64,000 bases of DNA from Spirochaetota bacterium (GTDB lineage: Bacteria > Spirochaetota > Spirochaetia > SZUA-6), in assembly GCA_013151965.1 (NCBI GenBank), contig JAADHF010000126.1, positions 1-64,000 on the forward strand. Direction: 5' to 3'. The notes beneath the pieces are model-generated. The model saw nothing but the letters and a program-made list of their open reading frames with translations. It did no database searches and was not told where the DNA came from. Positions 42,977-53,643 of this stretch are shown in pieces. How positions within the stretch are numbered: position 1 is the first letter of the stretch; every line of letters begins with the position of its first letter. A program made the position numbers and the translations under genes.

Positions 42977-45900
42977 ATGAAAAAGTCAATTATACTCATT
43001 ATGTTACTCTTCATAACTGTACGGCTTTTTGCACAGTATATTCCTCCGAACGGAACGGAAGATATTTTTAATTATTATTCTCCGGTTTTCCTTTCCGGAG
43101 GTGCTGCAGTTACAAGCGCGGAGTCCCCCCTGGCGGATTCTTTAAACCCCGCTGTTGCGGGCAATAAACAGAGAACTACAATTGATGTGAATTATATCGG
43201 GCTTGCAGGTTTAGGAAGTGAAAGCGGGTGGGGTAATATAATTAATTCCGGGATTACACTTCCGACAAGGTATGGGGTGTTTTCAGGTGCATTACATTTT
43301 CTGCAGTCTCCGTTTGCGGGAATCAATATGGGAGTTCTCGGAGGACTTGATCTGTCATTTTCCAAGGACCTTCTTCCGGAATTACTTGTAGGAGCCGGTT
43401 TGTCTTTCAGGGCAGGGGCAGGGGAGATAGGAGATTGGGGGCTTGGTTTAAACCTTGGTATACTCGGCTTTCTCGATAATGTATGGATTTTTAAGGATTT
43501 TAAGTATGGTATAGCAATAAAAGATATGGGCAAGGGATATAAACCGGTTACCGGAAGGAGTGCTTTTCCGCCTATATTTACACCATCTGTAAGTACGGAT
43601 TTCAGTGTGTTAAAAAATGATCTTTTTTCAGTCAGATTTTCTACTGATATAACGCTTCCGAGTTTTCAGGATTTCCGGTTTCTGGCAGGAGCGGAGATCG
43701 GTTATAAAGATTTTATATTTCTCCGTTCGGCATACCAGTTTGATCTCATGGAACTTATCAGTAATGATTTAAGCGGACGAACCTTTCCTGTATCCTTCGG
43801 AGGAACGGTTAAAATTAAAACTTCCATTAAAGATAATATAAACTTTCTCGGCATATCCGAAAAAGGCTGGAACCGCAGCGAGATAAATATTAACTTCTCC
43901 GCCGCACCGCTTCAGAACGGAACATGGGGTTTCGGCCTCGGAGTTAATATTCCTCTCGGTGTTATAGATAAAACTCCCCCGTCGATAACTCTTGGTTCTA
44001 AAGACATCGAATATATTTCGCCTAACCTCGACGGTGTACTGGATAACCTTGTAGTTCCCTTAACTATTACGGACGAGCGTTATATTAAGGGTTATAATTT
44101 TATTATTCTCGATTCCGGCGGGAGTAAGGTTCGTACGATTGTAAACAAGGATGTACGGCCGGAAAACCTGACATTCAAGAATATAATGGACAGGCTGCTG
44201 TATGTTAAAAAAGGAATAACGGTTCCCGAAAAGTTAGTCTGGAATGGTAAATCCGATAACGGAAAAGTCGCGGCGGACGGAAATTATACATACTATGTGG
44301 AAGCATGGGATGATAACGGTAATATCGGAAAAAGCGGCATAAAGAGGGTTGTAGTTGATAATACAAAACCTTCGGTGAAAGTAACTTCGCCGTACCTTGT
44401 TTTTTCACCCAATGGAGACGGAAGCAAGGATACTTTAATAATAAATCAGGATGGAACAAAAGAGGATCTCTGGCAGGCATTTATTAAGGATACCGAAGGG
44501 AATCTGATCAGGAAGTTTTCATGGAAGAATAAAAAACCGCTGAAGTTAGTATGGGATGGTAAAAATGATGGCGGAATCCTTGCAAAGGACGGTGTCTATA
44601 ATTATCGAATTACAAGTACCGACCGTGCAGGGAATACAGGTTCGGGATCTTTAATAAATATTATTATAAATACTCAGGCAACGCCGATTAATATAAACAT
44701 CGATAAATCTTATTTTTCACCTAATAACGATAAAATAAAAGATACAATTAATTTTAATTTAAATGTTCCCATAACTTCCGGAATAGAAAAGTGGAACCTT
44801 GTTGTAAAGGATTCGGGCGGAAAGGCAGCCAGAACTTTTTCAGGGAAACAGGAAATTCCGGCGATTATAAGTTTCGACGGAAAAGGTGATAAAGGAAATA
44901 TCTTACCGGAAGGAAAATACAGTGCCGAACTGCATGTAAATTATATAAACGGCAATAATCCCAATGCAGTATCGCCTGACTTTTATATTGACATTACAAA
45001 GCCTGTTGCAAGTTTAAAAAGCGACACAAATATTTTCTCACCGAATGGGGACGGAAACAAGGATACGGTTACAATTTTTCAGGAAACATCGGAAGAATTA
45101 AACTGGAAAGGTATAATAAAAGATAATAACGGCGAAATTGTAAAAAATTTATTCTGGAGAGGAAAGGCGGATTCCAAAATATCCTGGGATGGCAGAAATG
45201 ATAAAGGAATGCTTGTTCCCGACGGCTCTTATACCTATCAACTGGAAACAACGGACAGAGCGGGAAACTATGGTAAATCCAATATAATTTCAATGGTTCT
45301 TAATACTCAGGAAACACCTGTTTTCCTTTCCACTGATCTTTTGTATTTCTCGCCTAATTCGGATGGCAGTAAGGATAGTATCAGGATAATTCCTCACTTA
45401 AAGATCGAAACAGGAATAGAAAGTTATAATCTCATCATTAAGGATAAGGATGGTAATTCAGTCAGAGAATATTCGGGAAGAAAGAGTGTTCCGAAAGATT
45501 TTGTCTGGGACGGGCTTGATAAGAACAGCAGCCGGGTTAAAGAGGGAGAATACTATGCTGAAATTAATATACTTTACAGTAACGGCAATAATCCGGGTGC
45601 AAAAACACAACTTTTCACTATCGACAATACATTCCCGGTTGTAAAGGTATCTGTTTCTCAAAAAATATTTTCTCCTGATAATGACGGAAACCTCGACACA
45701 CTGACTTTTAATCAGAAATCGAGCAGAGAAGATCTCTGGGATGGTACGATTTTAAACGATAAAGACGAAATCGTAAAATCATACTTCTGGAAGGGTACTG
45801 CAGCTTCGTTTAAGTGGGACGGCAGGGATGAGAATGGGAATAAACTTCCGGATGGCACCTATACTTATAAGGTGCAGTCAACGGACAAGGCAGGAAATAA

Positions 45901-46993
45901 AACAACCGCGGAAATAAGGAGTATTGTTATAGATACAAGACCGACGGCTGTTTTTATAACAGTTCAGGCACGGGGACTTTCTCCTAACGGCGACGGATAT
46001 ATGGATAACATATCATTCAGAATATATATTTCACTGGCAGAGGGAATATCATCGTGGAATTTAAAGATGGTAAATGATAAAGGGAAAGCGGAAAAAGTCT
46101 TTAAGGGTTCGGCAAAAGTTCCGCCGGTGATTGTATGGGATGGCAGGAACAGCAGGGGAAAAGTGTCCGAAGGAACTTATACGGGAGAAATTACCGTTAA
46201 TTATACCAAGGGCAACAGACCGACTGCGAAAACAAATAGTTTTCGTGTCGATATAAGTCCTCCCCGGGTTGATTTGAATATAACTCCGAAGTTATTTTCT
46301 CCTGATAATGACGGTGTGAATGATGAACTCTACCTGAACCTGAAAATAAATGATTTAAGTCCCATATCCTCATGGACAATAAATATTTTGGATCCCATGG
46401 GTAATTTATTCAGTTCATTCGGAGGACTTGGAGTTCCTTCCGATAGAATAGTATGGAATGGTATTTCGGATACAGGAGAACTTGTCCAGGCTGCGGAAGA
46501 TTATTCTCTTGTATTTACAATCAAAGACGATTTGGGCAATGTGCGTACGGTAAAAAGGATAATTCCCGTAGACGTTCTTGTAATTCGTGAAGGGAATAAA
46601 TTAAAAATCAGGATATCCAGTATAACCTTTGCTCCGAATAAGGCGGACTTTATAACGATAGACAAAACAAAAGCGGGGAAGAATAAGAAAACCCTTAAAC
46701 GTCTTGCCGAAATTCTTAAGAAATACAGGCGTTATAATATAAGAATCGAGGGTCATGCGGTTAATCTGTCATGGAACGATCCCAAAAAGGCGGAGAAAGA
46801 GGAAATAGAGGAATTAATTCCGCTTTCACTCGATAGAGCGAAAGCAGTAAAAAAAGCACTGGTGGAATTGGGAATAAACGCAAATCGTATTACAACTGCA
46901 GGCCTGGGAGGTTCACAGCCGGTTGTTCCTTTCAGTGACAGGGAAAACAGGTGGAAAGACAGAAGAGTAGAATTTATCCTTATTAGAAAATGA
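42977..46993 (+). CDS. Large outer-membrane protein: N-terminal barrel, eight FlgD-like Ig repeats, C-terminal OmpA domain
   Basis: At 1338 residues it has a signal peptide (IILIMLLFITVRLFA), a region of about 310 residues like PorV/UPF0164 barrels (GGAAVTSAESPLADSLNPA), and then eight Ig units (about 335-1205), each opened by a calcium-loop-like FSPNGDGxxDT and holding VWDGRNDxG. The units alternate between two kinds. The C-terminus is OmpA-like (SLDRAKAVKKALVELGI; RITTAGLGG), but its usual GHTD reads GHAVN and an acidic insert is present. It is probably exposed from the outer membrane and tethered to the wall. It overlaps mltG by four bases. Confidence 0.85.
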   Translation: MKKSIILIMLLFITVRLFAQYIPPNGTEDIFNYYSPVFLSGGAAVTSAESPLADSLNPAVAGNKQRTTIDVNYIGLAGLGSESGWGNIINSGITLPTRYGVFSGALHFLQSPFAGINMGVLGGLDLSFSKDLLPELLVGAGLSFRAGAGEIGDWGLGLNLGILGFLDNVWIFKDFKYGIAIKDMGKGYKPVTGRSAFPPIFTPSVSTDFSVLKNDLFSVRFSTDITLPSFQDFRFLAGAEIGYKDFIFLRSAYQFDLMELISNDLSGRTFPVSFGGTVKIKTSIKDNINFLGISEKGWNRSEININFSAAPLQNGTWGFGLGVNIPLGVIDKTPPSITLGSKDIEYISPNLDGVLDNLVVPLTITDERYIKGYNFIILDSGGSKVRTIVNKDVRPENLTFKNIMDRLLYVKKGITVPEKLVWNGKSDNGKVAADGNYTYYVEAWDDNGNIGKSGIKRVVVDNTKPSVKVTSPYLVFSPNGDGSKDTLIINQDGTKEDLWQAFIKDTEGNLIRKFSWKNKKPLKLVWDGKNDGGILAKDGVYNYRITSTDRAGNTGSGSLINIIINTQATPININIDKSYFSPNNDKIKDTINFNLNVPITSGIEKWNLVVKDSGGKAARTFSGKQEIPAIISFDGKGDKGNILPEGKYSAELHVNYINGNNPNAVSPDFYIDITKPVASLKSDTNIFSPNGDGNKDTVTIFQETSEELNWKGIIKDNNGEIVKNLFWRGKADSKISWDGRNDKGMLVPDGSYTYQLETTDRAGNYGKSNIISMVLNTQETPVFLSTDLLYFSPNSDGSKDSIRIIPHLKIETGIESYNLIIKDKDGNSVREYSGRKSVPKDFVWDGLDKNSSRVKEGEYYAEINILYSNGNNPGAKTQLFTIDNTFPVVKVSVSQKIFSPDNDGNLDTLTFNQKSSREDLWDGTILNDKDEIVKSYFWKGTAASFKWDGRDENGNKLPDGTYTYKVQSTDKAGNKTTAEIRSIVIDTRPTAVFITVQARGLSPNGDGYMDNISFRIYISLAEGISSWNLKMVNDKGKAEKVFKGSAKVPPVIVWDGRNSRGKVSEGTYTGEITVNYTKGNRPTAKTNSFRVDISPPRVDLNITPKLFSPDNDGVNDELYLNLKINDLSPISSWTINILDPMGNLFSSFGGLGVPSDRIVWNGISDTGELVQAAEDYSLVFTIKDDLGNVRTVKRIIPVDVLVIREGNKLKIRISSITFAPNKADFITIDKTKAGKNKKTLKRLAEILKKYRRYNIRIEGHAVNLSWNDPKKAEKEEIEELIPLSLDRAKAVKKALVELGINANRITTAGLGGSQPVVPFSDRENRWKDRRVEFILIRK

Positions 46994-48039
46994 AAAAGGT
47001 AAAAAAGATTATTCGGTTTTTTATAATAATATTTGCTGTAATTCTTATCGCCGTACTTGCAGCGGCATCAGGCATGGTATATCTAAACAGTCCGGCGGAC
47101 AGGAATCAGGCGGACAGGAATCAGGTATTTATAATTGATCACGGAGAAAATCTGTCGAATATAGCTAGAAGCCTTAAAACACGGGAATTTATTCGGGCTG
47201 CATTTTTTCTTAAACTGCTTAGTAAATTTAACAATACCGAGAAGGAATACAAAGCGGGATACTATAAAATAAAACCCGGCTCGACGACGATAGATATAAT
47301 GGAATTACTGACATCGGGCAGACAGGAACAGGTAAAAGTAACTTTTCCCGAAGGATGGACAATAAAAAAAATAGCATTACACCTGCAGGGAAAGGGAATA
47401 ATAAAAGCCGCTGATTTTATAGCTGCTGCTCATTCTAAAAAGATTCTTAAAGAATTCAATATTCCGTCTGATACTGCAGAAGGATACTTATATCCGGATA
47501 CCTATTTTTTTCCGAAAGAATTTTCCGCGCAGGTTGTGGTGGAAATCATGATAAAACAATTTTTTAAGGTACTTGAGAAAATAGAACCTCAGTATAAAAA
47601 AATGAGTAATGTTGATCTGCATAATAAGATAATACTTGCTTCGATAGTCGAACGTGAATACAGAATAGAATCGGAAGCTCCGCTGATTGCATCTGTTTTT
47701 TACAACAGACTAAGACGAAATATCGGACTTGAATCCTGTGCTACACTTGAGTATATTATTACTGAAATAGAAGGGAAAAAACATCCGAAATATATTACAT
47801 TGGCAGACAAGAAGATAAAATCTCTTTTTAATACGTATATGTGGGCAGGACTGCCGCCGGCTCCTATTTCCAATCCGGGAGTTGTTGCAATAGACGCGGC
47901 TTTTCATCCGGCAAAAACGGATTACTGGTATTTTGTACTGAAAAATGTTAAAACCGGAGAGCATTATTTTTCCAGGAGTCTAAAAGAACATAACAAGGCC
48001 AAGCATATCTATCTTAAGAAAGTATATGCCGGCAGTTAG
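46990..48039 (+). CDS. mltG: Endolytic murein transglycosylase MltG
   Basis: This 349-residue enzyme cleaves new glycan strands at the membrane and so sets their length. It has one N-terminal membrane segment (IIRFFIIIFAVILIAVLAA), a LysM-like region (DHGENLSNIARSL; PEGWTIKKIALHL) and the YceG domain with the catalytic Glu in LASIVEREYRIESEAPLIASVFYNRL, in two parts, plus LPPAPISNPG. A perfect 15-bp tandem repeat encodes ADRNQ twice just after the membrane segment. The ATG overlaps the previous gene by four bases. Confidence 0.95.
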   Translation: MKKVKKIIRFFIIIFAVILIAVLAAASGMVYLNSPADRNQADRNQVFIIDHGENLSNIARSLKTREFIRAAFFLKLLSKFNNTEKEYKAGYYKIKPGSTTIDIMELLTSGRQEQVKVTFPEGWTIKKIALHLQGKGIIKAADFIAAAHSKKILKEFNIPSDTAEGYLYPDTYFFPKEFSAQVVVEIMIKQFFKVLEKIEPQYKKMSNVDLHNKIILASIVEREYRIESEAPLIASVFYNRLRRNIGLESCATLEYIITEIEGKKHPKYITLADKKIKSLFNTYMWAGLPPAPISNPGVVAIDAAFHPAKTDYWYFVLKNVKTGEHYFSRSLKEHNKAKHIYLKKVYAGS

Positions 48040-48054
48040 ATGAAAGTATTATAA

Positions 48055-49836
48055 ATGAAAATACCGGATAGCATTCTCTCGGAAATATTAGATAAAGTCG
48101 ATCCTGTGGAAGTTATCGGCGGGTATGTTCAGCTTAAAAAGGCCGGAAACAGATACTGGGGGTTATGTCCGTTTCATCATGAAAAAACTCCTTCGTTTAC
48201 CGTTTCACCGGATAAAGGAGTTTATTATTGTTTTGGCTGTCACAAGGGCGGAGGTCTGTTTAACTTTATAATGGATATTGAATCCATATCCTTCATCGAA
48301 GCTGTAAAGATACTCGCCGAAAGTGCCGGTGTAGATATTCATGTGGAACAGGCGTTCGGAGAGGACAATACGCGGAAGGCACTCGGAGAATTGTACGAAA
48401 GAGTGGCCGGAAGTTTCCATTACCTGCTTACTAACAGTAAGCAGGCAGAAGGACCTTTAAATTATCTTTTAAAAAGGGGAATCAGAAAAGAAACAATAGA
48501 AATATTCAAAATAGGATATGCTCCGCCGGATGTAAAATGGCTTTTCTGCTTTTTGGCAAAAAAGAGCTATACGAAAGATTTTCTTAAAACTTCCGGACTT
48601 TTTTTTGAAAGGGACAATGAACTGCTTTCGTTATTCTATGACAGAATTATTTTCCCGATTCAAAATGAAAGAGGTAAAGTTATAGCATTCGGCGGCAGGA
48701 CTTTAAGGGACAGTACATCTAAATATTTAAACTCTCCGGAAACCGTACTGTTTCGTAAAAAGGATAATCTTTTCGGAATTGCTCATGCGGTTAAAAGTAT
48801 AAGGCAGATGCGGGAGTTTATAATGGTAGAAGGCTACATGGACACAATTGCAATGCATCAGGCTGGGTTTTTAAACACAATAGCGCCTTTAGGTACCGCT
48901 TTTACTACGAATCAGGCTGTAAAATTAAAAAGATATGCTGATAACGGTATTCTCCTCTTCGATAGTGATGATGCCGGCAGGGAAGCTACAATACGCGCAA
49001 TTAATATTCTTGAAAAAGCGGGAATCAGTACTACTGTCGCGGATTTGGGGACAAGCAAGGATCCTGCCGATATTTTACAAAAAGAAGGCGAAAAAAAGTT
49101 GCAAAATATGCTTAAATATACTATAACTAGCTTTCAGTACCTGTTTAACAACGCCATTATCAGATATAACAGGAATACGCCGGAAGGGAAAGAGCAGATA
49201 GCAAAAGAGCTATTTTTATATATATATCAGGCAGACTCACAGGTTCGCAGGGAGGGTTATCTTACAATTCTTGCAGATTATCTGGAGATCGGATTCGATT
49301 CTCTGCTGTATGATTTTATTAATTGGCAGAAGAAGTATTCCGGAAAAAGCATCAGGTCGGGGCATATAGAACAGCCTATTAAGGGATCTGCAGAGAAAAC
49401 AGGAAGGTACTCAAGCGAGCTGTTCCTTATGATCGCTGTTGCTTTAAATAGGGAGTATTTTAAAACTGTAAGGAATATACTTAATCAGGATGATTTTAAT
49501 GACAATTCTGCACGTGAATTATTTATTGCTCTGGAAGAGTGTTTCAGGAATGAAGAGTCTTCCCTGGAAAGCTTGTTTTCCAGAATTGAAAATAATGCAT
49601 TAAAAAATCTGGTTATCGAAAAGGCTTCTTCCGATGAATTTGCAATGAATACCGATAAAATAATTCAGGACGGAATTATTGTTGTTAAAAGAAAGAGTCT
49701 TGAAAAAAAGCGGGATGAAATAGTTAAAATGTTAAGGAGAAGTAATAATATTACTGATAAGAAATATAATTCCAGGGTATTACTGGAAGAAAAAATGCAT
49801 TTAGATAACGAATTAGAAAAATTAAGGGTGAGGTAA
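48055..49836 (+). CDS. dnaG: DNA primase
   Basis: This 593-residue enzyme makes RNA primers for replication. It has an N-terminal zinc-binding domain [13 protein letters not shown]...[10 protein letters not shown], the RNA polymerase core with FGGRTL, and a TOPRIM region with [14 protein letters not shown] and [11 protein letters not shown]. The C-terminal DnaB-binding part is present but less conserved. It follows mltG by 15 bases and precedes rpoD by one base, matching the common dnaG-rpoD macromolecular synthesis operon. Confidence 0.97.
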   Translation: MKIPDSILSEILDKVDPVEVIGGYVQLKKAGNRYWGLCPFHHEKTPSFTVSPDKGVYYCFGCHKGGGLFNFIMDIESISFIEAVKILAESAGVDIHVEQAFGEDNTRKALGELYERVAGSFHYLLTNSKQAEGPLNYLLKRGIRKETIEIFKIGYAPPDVKWLFCFLAKKSYTKDFLKTSGLFFERDNELLSLFYDRIIFPIQNERGKVIAFGGRTLRDSTSKYLNSPETVLFRKKDNLFGIAHAVKSIRQMREFIMVEGYMDTIAMHQAGFLNTIAPLGTAFTTNQAVKLKRYADNGILLFDSDDAGREATIRAINILEKAGISTTVADLGTSKDPADILQKEGEKKLQNMLKYTITSFQYLFNNAIIRYNRNTPEGKEQIAKELFLYIYQADSQVRREGYLTILADYLEIGFDSLLYDFINWQKKYSGKSIRSGHIEQPIKGSAEKTGRYSSELFLMIAVALNREYFKTVRNILNQDDFNDNSARELFIALEECFRNEESSLESLFSRIENNALKNLVIEKASSDEFAMNTDKIIQDGIIVVKRKSLEKKRDEIVKMLRRSNNITDKKYNSRVLLEEKMHLDNELEKLRVR

Positions 49837-49837
49837 G

Positions 49838-51559
49838 ATGTCCGATCTACAGAATGATCCTTCTGTTCTCAAGTTAATAGAATTTGCAAAGGCAAAAAAT
49901 AGTATCAGTTATGATGAGGTAAATGACTATCTTCCCGACAACATTGTAAATTCCGATAGAATAGAAGAAGTTATTGCAATACTGGAAAAACATCATATTA
50001 AACTGGAAGACGAAGATATAACGGTTGATCTCGAAAAAGAAAAGGCTCCTGCCGCTAAAAAGGTGGTCTATGGGAGTAAGGAAGCATCGATCGATGATCC
50101 CATACGGCTGTACCTTCGTGAGATCGGCAAAGAAAATCTCCTCACTGCAGAACAGGAAGTAAAGCTGTCAAAAAAGATGGAAGACGGTGCAAATATTGTA
50201 CGTAATATTATTAAGAATTCCGGATTATTGATTAATGAATTTTACAGGATTGTCAGGAAAGCCACGACACGTAAAGATCCGAAGGAAATGAATCTTTCAA
50301 AAAAAGAAATAGCCGAGTATCTGGCAGAAAAAAGAAGGCTGAATCAATTTTATAAGGATTCAATACGCGAATACGGACAGACCATAAAACAGTATATTGA
50401 ATTAAAAAACAAAATGGAAGCTGATAATGAAGACGTTATTACTAATGAACAGCTTGCAAAGAAAAGAAAAACAATCATACAGAAACTCAGCAATATCGAT
50501 ATTCATCAGGTGGAAATATCTTATCTTGCCGATGAATTTGTCAACACTGCCCAGAGGATAAGATCCATACAGAAGGAACAGAAAAAAATACAGAAACGGC
50601 TCAATATAAACAGCTTAAAAGAGATTAGAATACTCGGACGTGCACTTGCCGTTAAACAGGAGAGAGACCGGATCGAAAACGAACTGGACATTTCCGTGGA
50701 AAAAATCAAGGATTTAATACGGATACTCCAGGCAAATATTAAAAAACTTAAAAAGATAGAAAATGAATTCGAAAACAGGACAGTAGATATTCTCCAGATG
50801 GCACATGAAATACAGCATGGAAGATTAATGATGAAAAGTGCAAAAGACCGGCTTATAAAAGCAAATCTGCGTCTTGTTGTCAGTATTGCAAAAAAATATA
50901 CAAACCGGGGGCTGCATTTTTTCGATCTTGTTCAGGAAGGTAATATAGGATTGATTAAAGCGGTGGAAAAATTCGAATACAGAAAGGGTTATAAATTTTC
51001 CACATATGCTACATGGTGGATCAGACAGGCTATAACACGCTCGATTTCCGATCAGGCCCGTACAATACGTGTTCCTGTACACATGATAGAACAGATTAAT
51101 AAAGTAATGCGGGAATCCAGACAGCTCATGCAGGTGTATGGGAGAGAACCTACCGATGATGAGGTAGCCGAACGCCTCGGCTGGTCTGTAAGCAGAGTAA
51201 AAGCGGTAAAAAGCGTGGCCCGGGAACCTATATCACTTGAAACACCGATCGGGGAAGAAGAGGATTCTCTGCTCGGAGATTTTATAGAAGATAAGGATGT
51301 GGAGAATCCTGCGACACAGACTGCCTTTACTATCCTGCAGGAGCAGCTTTTTGAGGTGTTAACAACTCTGCCGCCCAGGGAGCAGGAAGTGTTAAAGATG
51401 AGGTTCGGACTCGAAGACGGTTATTCACTTACACTCGAAGAGGTGGGTTTGTATTTTAATGTTACTCGTGAAAGGATCAGGCAGATAGAGGCAAAGGCTC
51501 TGAGAAGGTTGCGCCATCCGACGAGAAGCAGGCGACTAAAGGATTATTTAGATCATTAG
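49838..51559 (+). CDS. rpoD: Primary sigma factor RpoD (sigma70)
   Basis: This 573-residue primary sigma factor has all regions: 1.2 ([12 protein letters not shown]), 2.1-2.4 ([49 protein letters not shown], which reads the -10 box), 3, and 4.2 ([28 protein letters not shown], which reads the -35 box). The region between 1.2 and 2.1 is the usual non-conserved insert. The standard 2.4 and 4.2 sequences support the TTGACA/TATAAT promoters called in this window. Confidence 0.98.
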   Translation: MSDLQNDPSVLKLIEFAKAKNSISYDEVNDYLPDNIVNSDRIEEVIAILEKHHIKLEDEDITVDLEKEKAPAAKKVVYGSKEASIDDPIRLYLREIGKENLLTAEQEVKLSKKMEDGANIVRNIIKNSGLLINEFYRIVRKATTRKDPKEMNLSKKEIAEYLAEKRRLNQFYKDSIREYGQTIKQYIELKNKMEADNEDVITNEQLAKKRKTIIQKLSNIDIHQVEISYLADEFVNTAQRIRSIQKEQKKIQKRLNINSLKEIRILGRALAVKQERDRIENELDISVEKIKDLIRILQANIKKLKKIENEFENRTVDILQMAHEIQHGRLMMKSAKDRLIKANLRLVVSIAKKYTNRGLHFFDLVQEGNIGLIKAVEKFEYRKGYKFSTYATWWIRQAITRSISDQARTIRVPVHMIEQINKVMRESRQLMQVYGREPTDDEVAERLGWSVSRVKAVKSVAREPISLETPIGEEEDSLLGDFIEDKDVENPATQTAFTILQEQLFEVLTTLPPREQEVLKMRFGLEDGYSLTLEEVGLYFNVTRERIRQIEAKALRRLRHPTRSRRLKDYLDH

Positions 51560-51570
51560 GGAGGAACGAT

Positions 51571-52308
51571 ATGGAAAATAATGTTTTTGCAAAATTAAGA
51601 ACTCTGCAGGAAATTCTTTCAAAAAAATTCGAAATTCAGGCTGAAATAGATGAGCTGCCCAAAGCTCTTGCGACAAAAAACGAGCTTTTATCCAGAATGA
51701 AGCAGTCCTATGTTGAAAAAAATAATAATTTTCTCTCTGTAACGGAAAAAATAAAAGAGCTCAATCATAAGATGAATGAAGCGGAAAGAACAAGGGAAAA
51801 ATATGAAGAACAGATGGATCAGATTCAGACGCAGCGGGAATACGAGGCACTGGATAAGGAGATAAAAGATGCCTCGGATAAGGAACTGCAGTACAGACAT
51901 GATCTGCAGAGAGAAGAAGCACATCTGGAGGATATGAAATTAAGTCTTGAAAAAGACGAGGTGATGATTGAAAAGCAGGAAGAAGAAGTAAAAAATGAAC
52001 AGCTTAAAATTAAATCGGAAATAGAGGAGAGAAACAGAGTTCTTTCTGAACTTAAAAAGAAAGAATCCGAGATTACGCCGGATCTGGATGAAGAAATACT
52101 CTTTAAATTCGAAAGGATAATCAAAAGTAAATCCGGGCTTGGTATTGTACCGATACAGGACCAGGTTTGTACGGGATGCCATATGCAGCTTCCTCCCCAG
52201 TTTGTTAATGATGTGAGAACAGGCAACAGGATAATGTTTTGCCCTTACTGCAGCAGAATATTATACTATGAGGGAGAAGAGACCGAAGAAGAAGTAAAAG
52301 TCGGATAA
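51571..52308 (+). CDS. Coiled-coil protein with C-terminal C4 zinc ribbon (CT398/DUF164-like)
   Basis: This 245-residue protein has a long antiparallel coiled coil (about 1-190, heptads of E/K/L) and a C-terminal zinc ribbon with CTGCHMQLPPQFVNDV and CPYCSRILYYEG. It matches the zf-RING_7 family that includes chlamydial CT398, reported to bind sigma54 and flagellar or secretion parts. Following rpoD, it may touch transcription machinery; that is inference. GGAGG precedes the ATG and rnpB follows. Confidence 0.85.
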   Translation: MENNVFAKLRTLQEILSKKFEIQAEIDELPKALATKNELLSRMKQSYVEKNNNFLSVTEKIKELNHKMNEAERTREKYEEQMDQIQTQREYEALDKEIKDASDKELQYRHDLQREEAHLEDMKLSLEKDEVMIEKQEEEVKNEQLKIKSEIEERNRVLSELKKKESEITPDLDEEILFKFERIIKSKSGLGIVPIQDQVCTGCHMQLPPQFVNDVRTGNRIMFCPYCSRILYYEGEETEEEVKVG

Positions 52309-52315
52309 TTAATTA

Positions 52316-52662
52316 CAGGCAGGCTGTGCCATCGCTGTCAGGTTTATGCCTGACAGAGGAAAGTCCGGGCTCCGAAGAGCGGGATGCCGGCTAATTACCG
52401 GGCACCTTCGGGTGACAGAAAGTGCCGCAGAAAATATACCGCCTTTTTCTTTAAGAAAAAGGCAAGGGTGAAAAGGCGGGGTAAGAGCCCACCACCTGAA
52501 CCGGCAACGGTCAGGGTATGGTAAACCTCATCCGGAGCAAAACCAAACAGCAGGCAGGCTGCTCGCCTATATGCCTGCGGGTAGGTTGCTAAAAAAGGAA
52601 ATGGCAACAATTTCCTTTAGATAGATGATGGCTTAATACAGGACCCGGCTTACAGGCCTGCC
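52316..52662 (+). ncRNA. rnpB: RNase P RNA, bacterial class A
   Basis: The conserved core is present: GAGGAAAGTCCGGGCTCC near the 5' end (P4 strand), AGAGCCCACC, GTAAACC, AGGTTGCT... and the 3' partner ACAGGACCCGGCTTA. P1 closes with GGCAGGC (52318-52324) against GCCTGCC (52656-52662), followed by TTTTTT as terminator (52663-52668). About 347 bases. It trims the 5' leaders of tRNAs. Confidence 0.95.
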
Positions 52663-52683
52663 TTTTTTCTGGAATTGTAAAGA

Positions 52684-53628
52684 ATGATTTGGAATATTGA
52701 TAAATACCGGTTCACAACAGTGAAAAAAAAGAAAAACAGACCCGTCCTGTTTGTTATTATATTTGTTTTAATAGCAGTTACTATTACGGGCTGGGCTCTG
52801 CGTATTGATAAAAGAATTCATATATTCAACCGGCTGTCAAAGAATAGTGCAACTCTACTGGAATTATGGGATGATCAGCTATACGATAAAGTGATTGACA
52901 GGTGTAATGCCATTTTAAAAAAAGATCCGATGGACAGTAAAGCGCTTATTTTCCGCGGATTCTCTTATTTTTATAAAGCAGCTCCCGAGATATCCGTAGA
53001 AAAGAAAATACCGCTGCTCACAAAATCAATTAATTCCCTGAGATTAGCTAAATTAACAAATCTCGATACAATAAAAGGCGAAGTTGATTATATTCTAGGC
53101 AAAGCGTATTTTTTAAAGGGTAGGTACTACTATGATTTGTCGATAAGATATATACTCCTTTCCATAAAAGAAGGGTATAGTAGTAATGATGCCTTTCAGT
53201 TTTTAGGACTCGCATATACGCAATTGGGCAATCCGGAAAAGGGAATTGAATATTTTAATCTTGCCTTAAAAGAGAAAACGAGCGATATTCTGCTGCTTGC
53301 AGCCGCAAAGAATTACTTTACTTTAAAAAAATATAATACGGCGACAGAGTATCTTGAGAGGGCGATTAACAGTACAAAAGATACCGTAGTCGAAGAAAAG
53401 AGCAGATTTTTACTTGGTGATATTTATACAAAGCAGAATAAATTACTGAAGGCAGAGGAAGAGTACAGTAAAATAGCAAAATTGAATCCGAAATCTGCGG
53501 ATGCGCATTATTATCTCGGAGAAATTTACAGGATGATGAATAAACCTGTAAAAGCAAGGGCTGAATGGCGGGAAGCGCTGATAATTGATCCTTCGCACTA
53601 TGCAGCAAAGCTCCGATACTACAAATAG
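52684..53628 (+). CDS. Membrane-anchored TPR protein
   Basis: This 314-residue protein has one membrane segment (about 21-42, PVLFVIIFVLIAVTITGWAL) followed by seven or so TPR units, such as SNDAFQFLGLAYTQLGNPEKGIEYFNLAL and KYNTATEYLERAI, ending ADAHYYLGEIYRMMNKPVKARAEWREAL. The TPR part should face the periplasm. It directly precedes mreB (15 bases), so it may act as a scaffold for the shape machinery. Confidence 0.85.
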   Translation: MIWNIDKYRFTTVKKKKNRPVLFVIIFVLIAVTITGWALRIDKRIHIFNRLSKNSATLLELWDDQLYDKVIDRCNAILKKDPMDSKALIFRGFSYFYKAAPEISVEKKIPLLTKSINSLRLAKLTNLDTIKGEVDYILGKAYFLKGRYYYDLSIRYILLSIKEGYSSNDAFQFLGLAYTQLGNPEKGIEYFNLALKEKTSDILLLAAAKNYFTLKKYNTATEYLERAINSTKDTVVEEKSRFLLGDIYTKQNKLLKAEEEYSKIAKLNPKSADAHYYLGEIYRMMNKPVKARAEWREALIIDPSHYAAKLRYYK

Positions 53629-53643
53629 AATGGAGGACAAATA

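Noticed and set aside
51825-52226. 133-codon minus-strand ORF opposite the zinc-ribbon protein
   Set aside because: Serine-rich shadow of a Glu/Lys-rich coiled coil.
52395-52610. 71-codon minus-strand ORF
   Set aside because: It lies wholly inside the RNase P RNA gene, which explains the sequence better.
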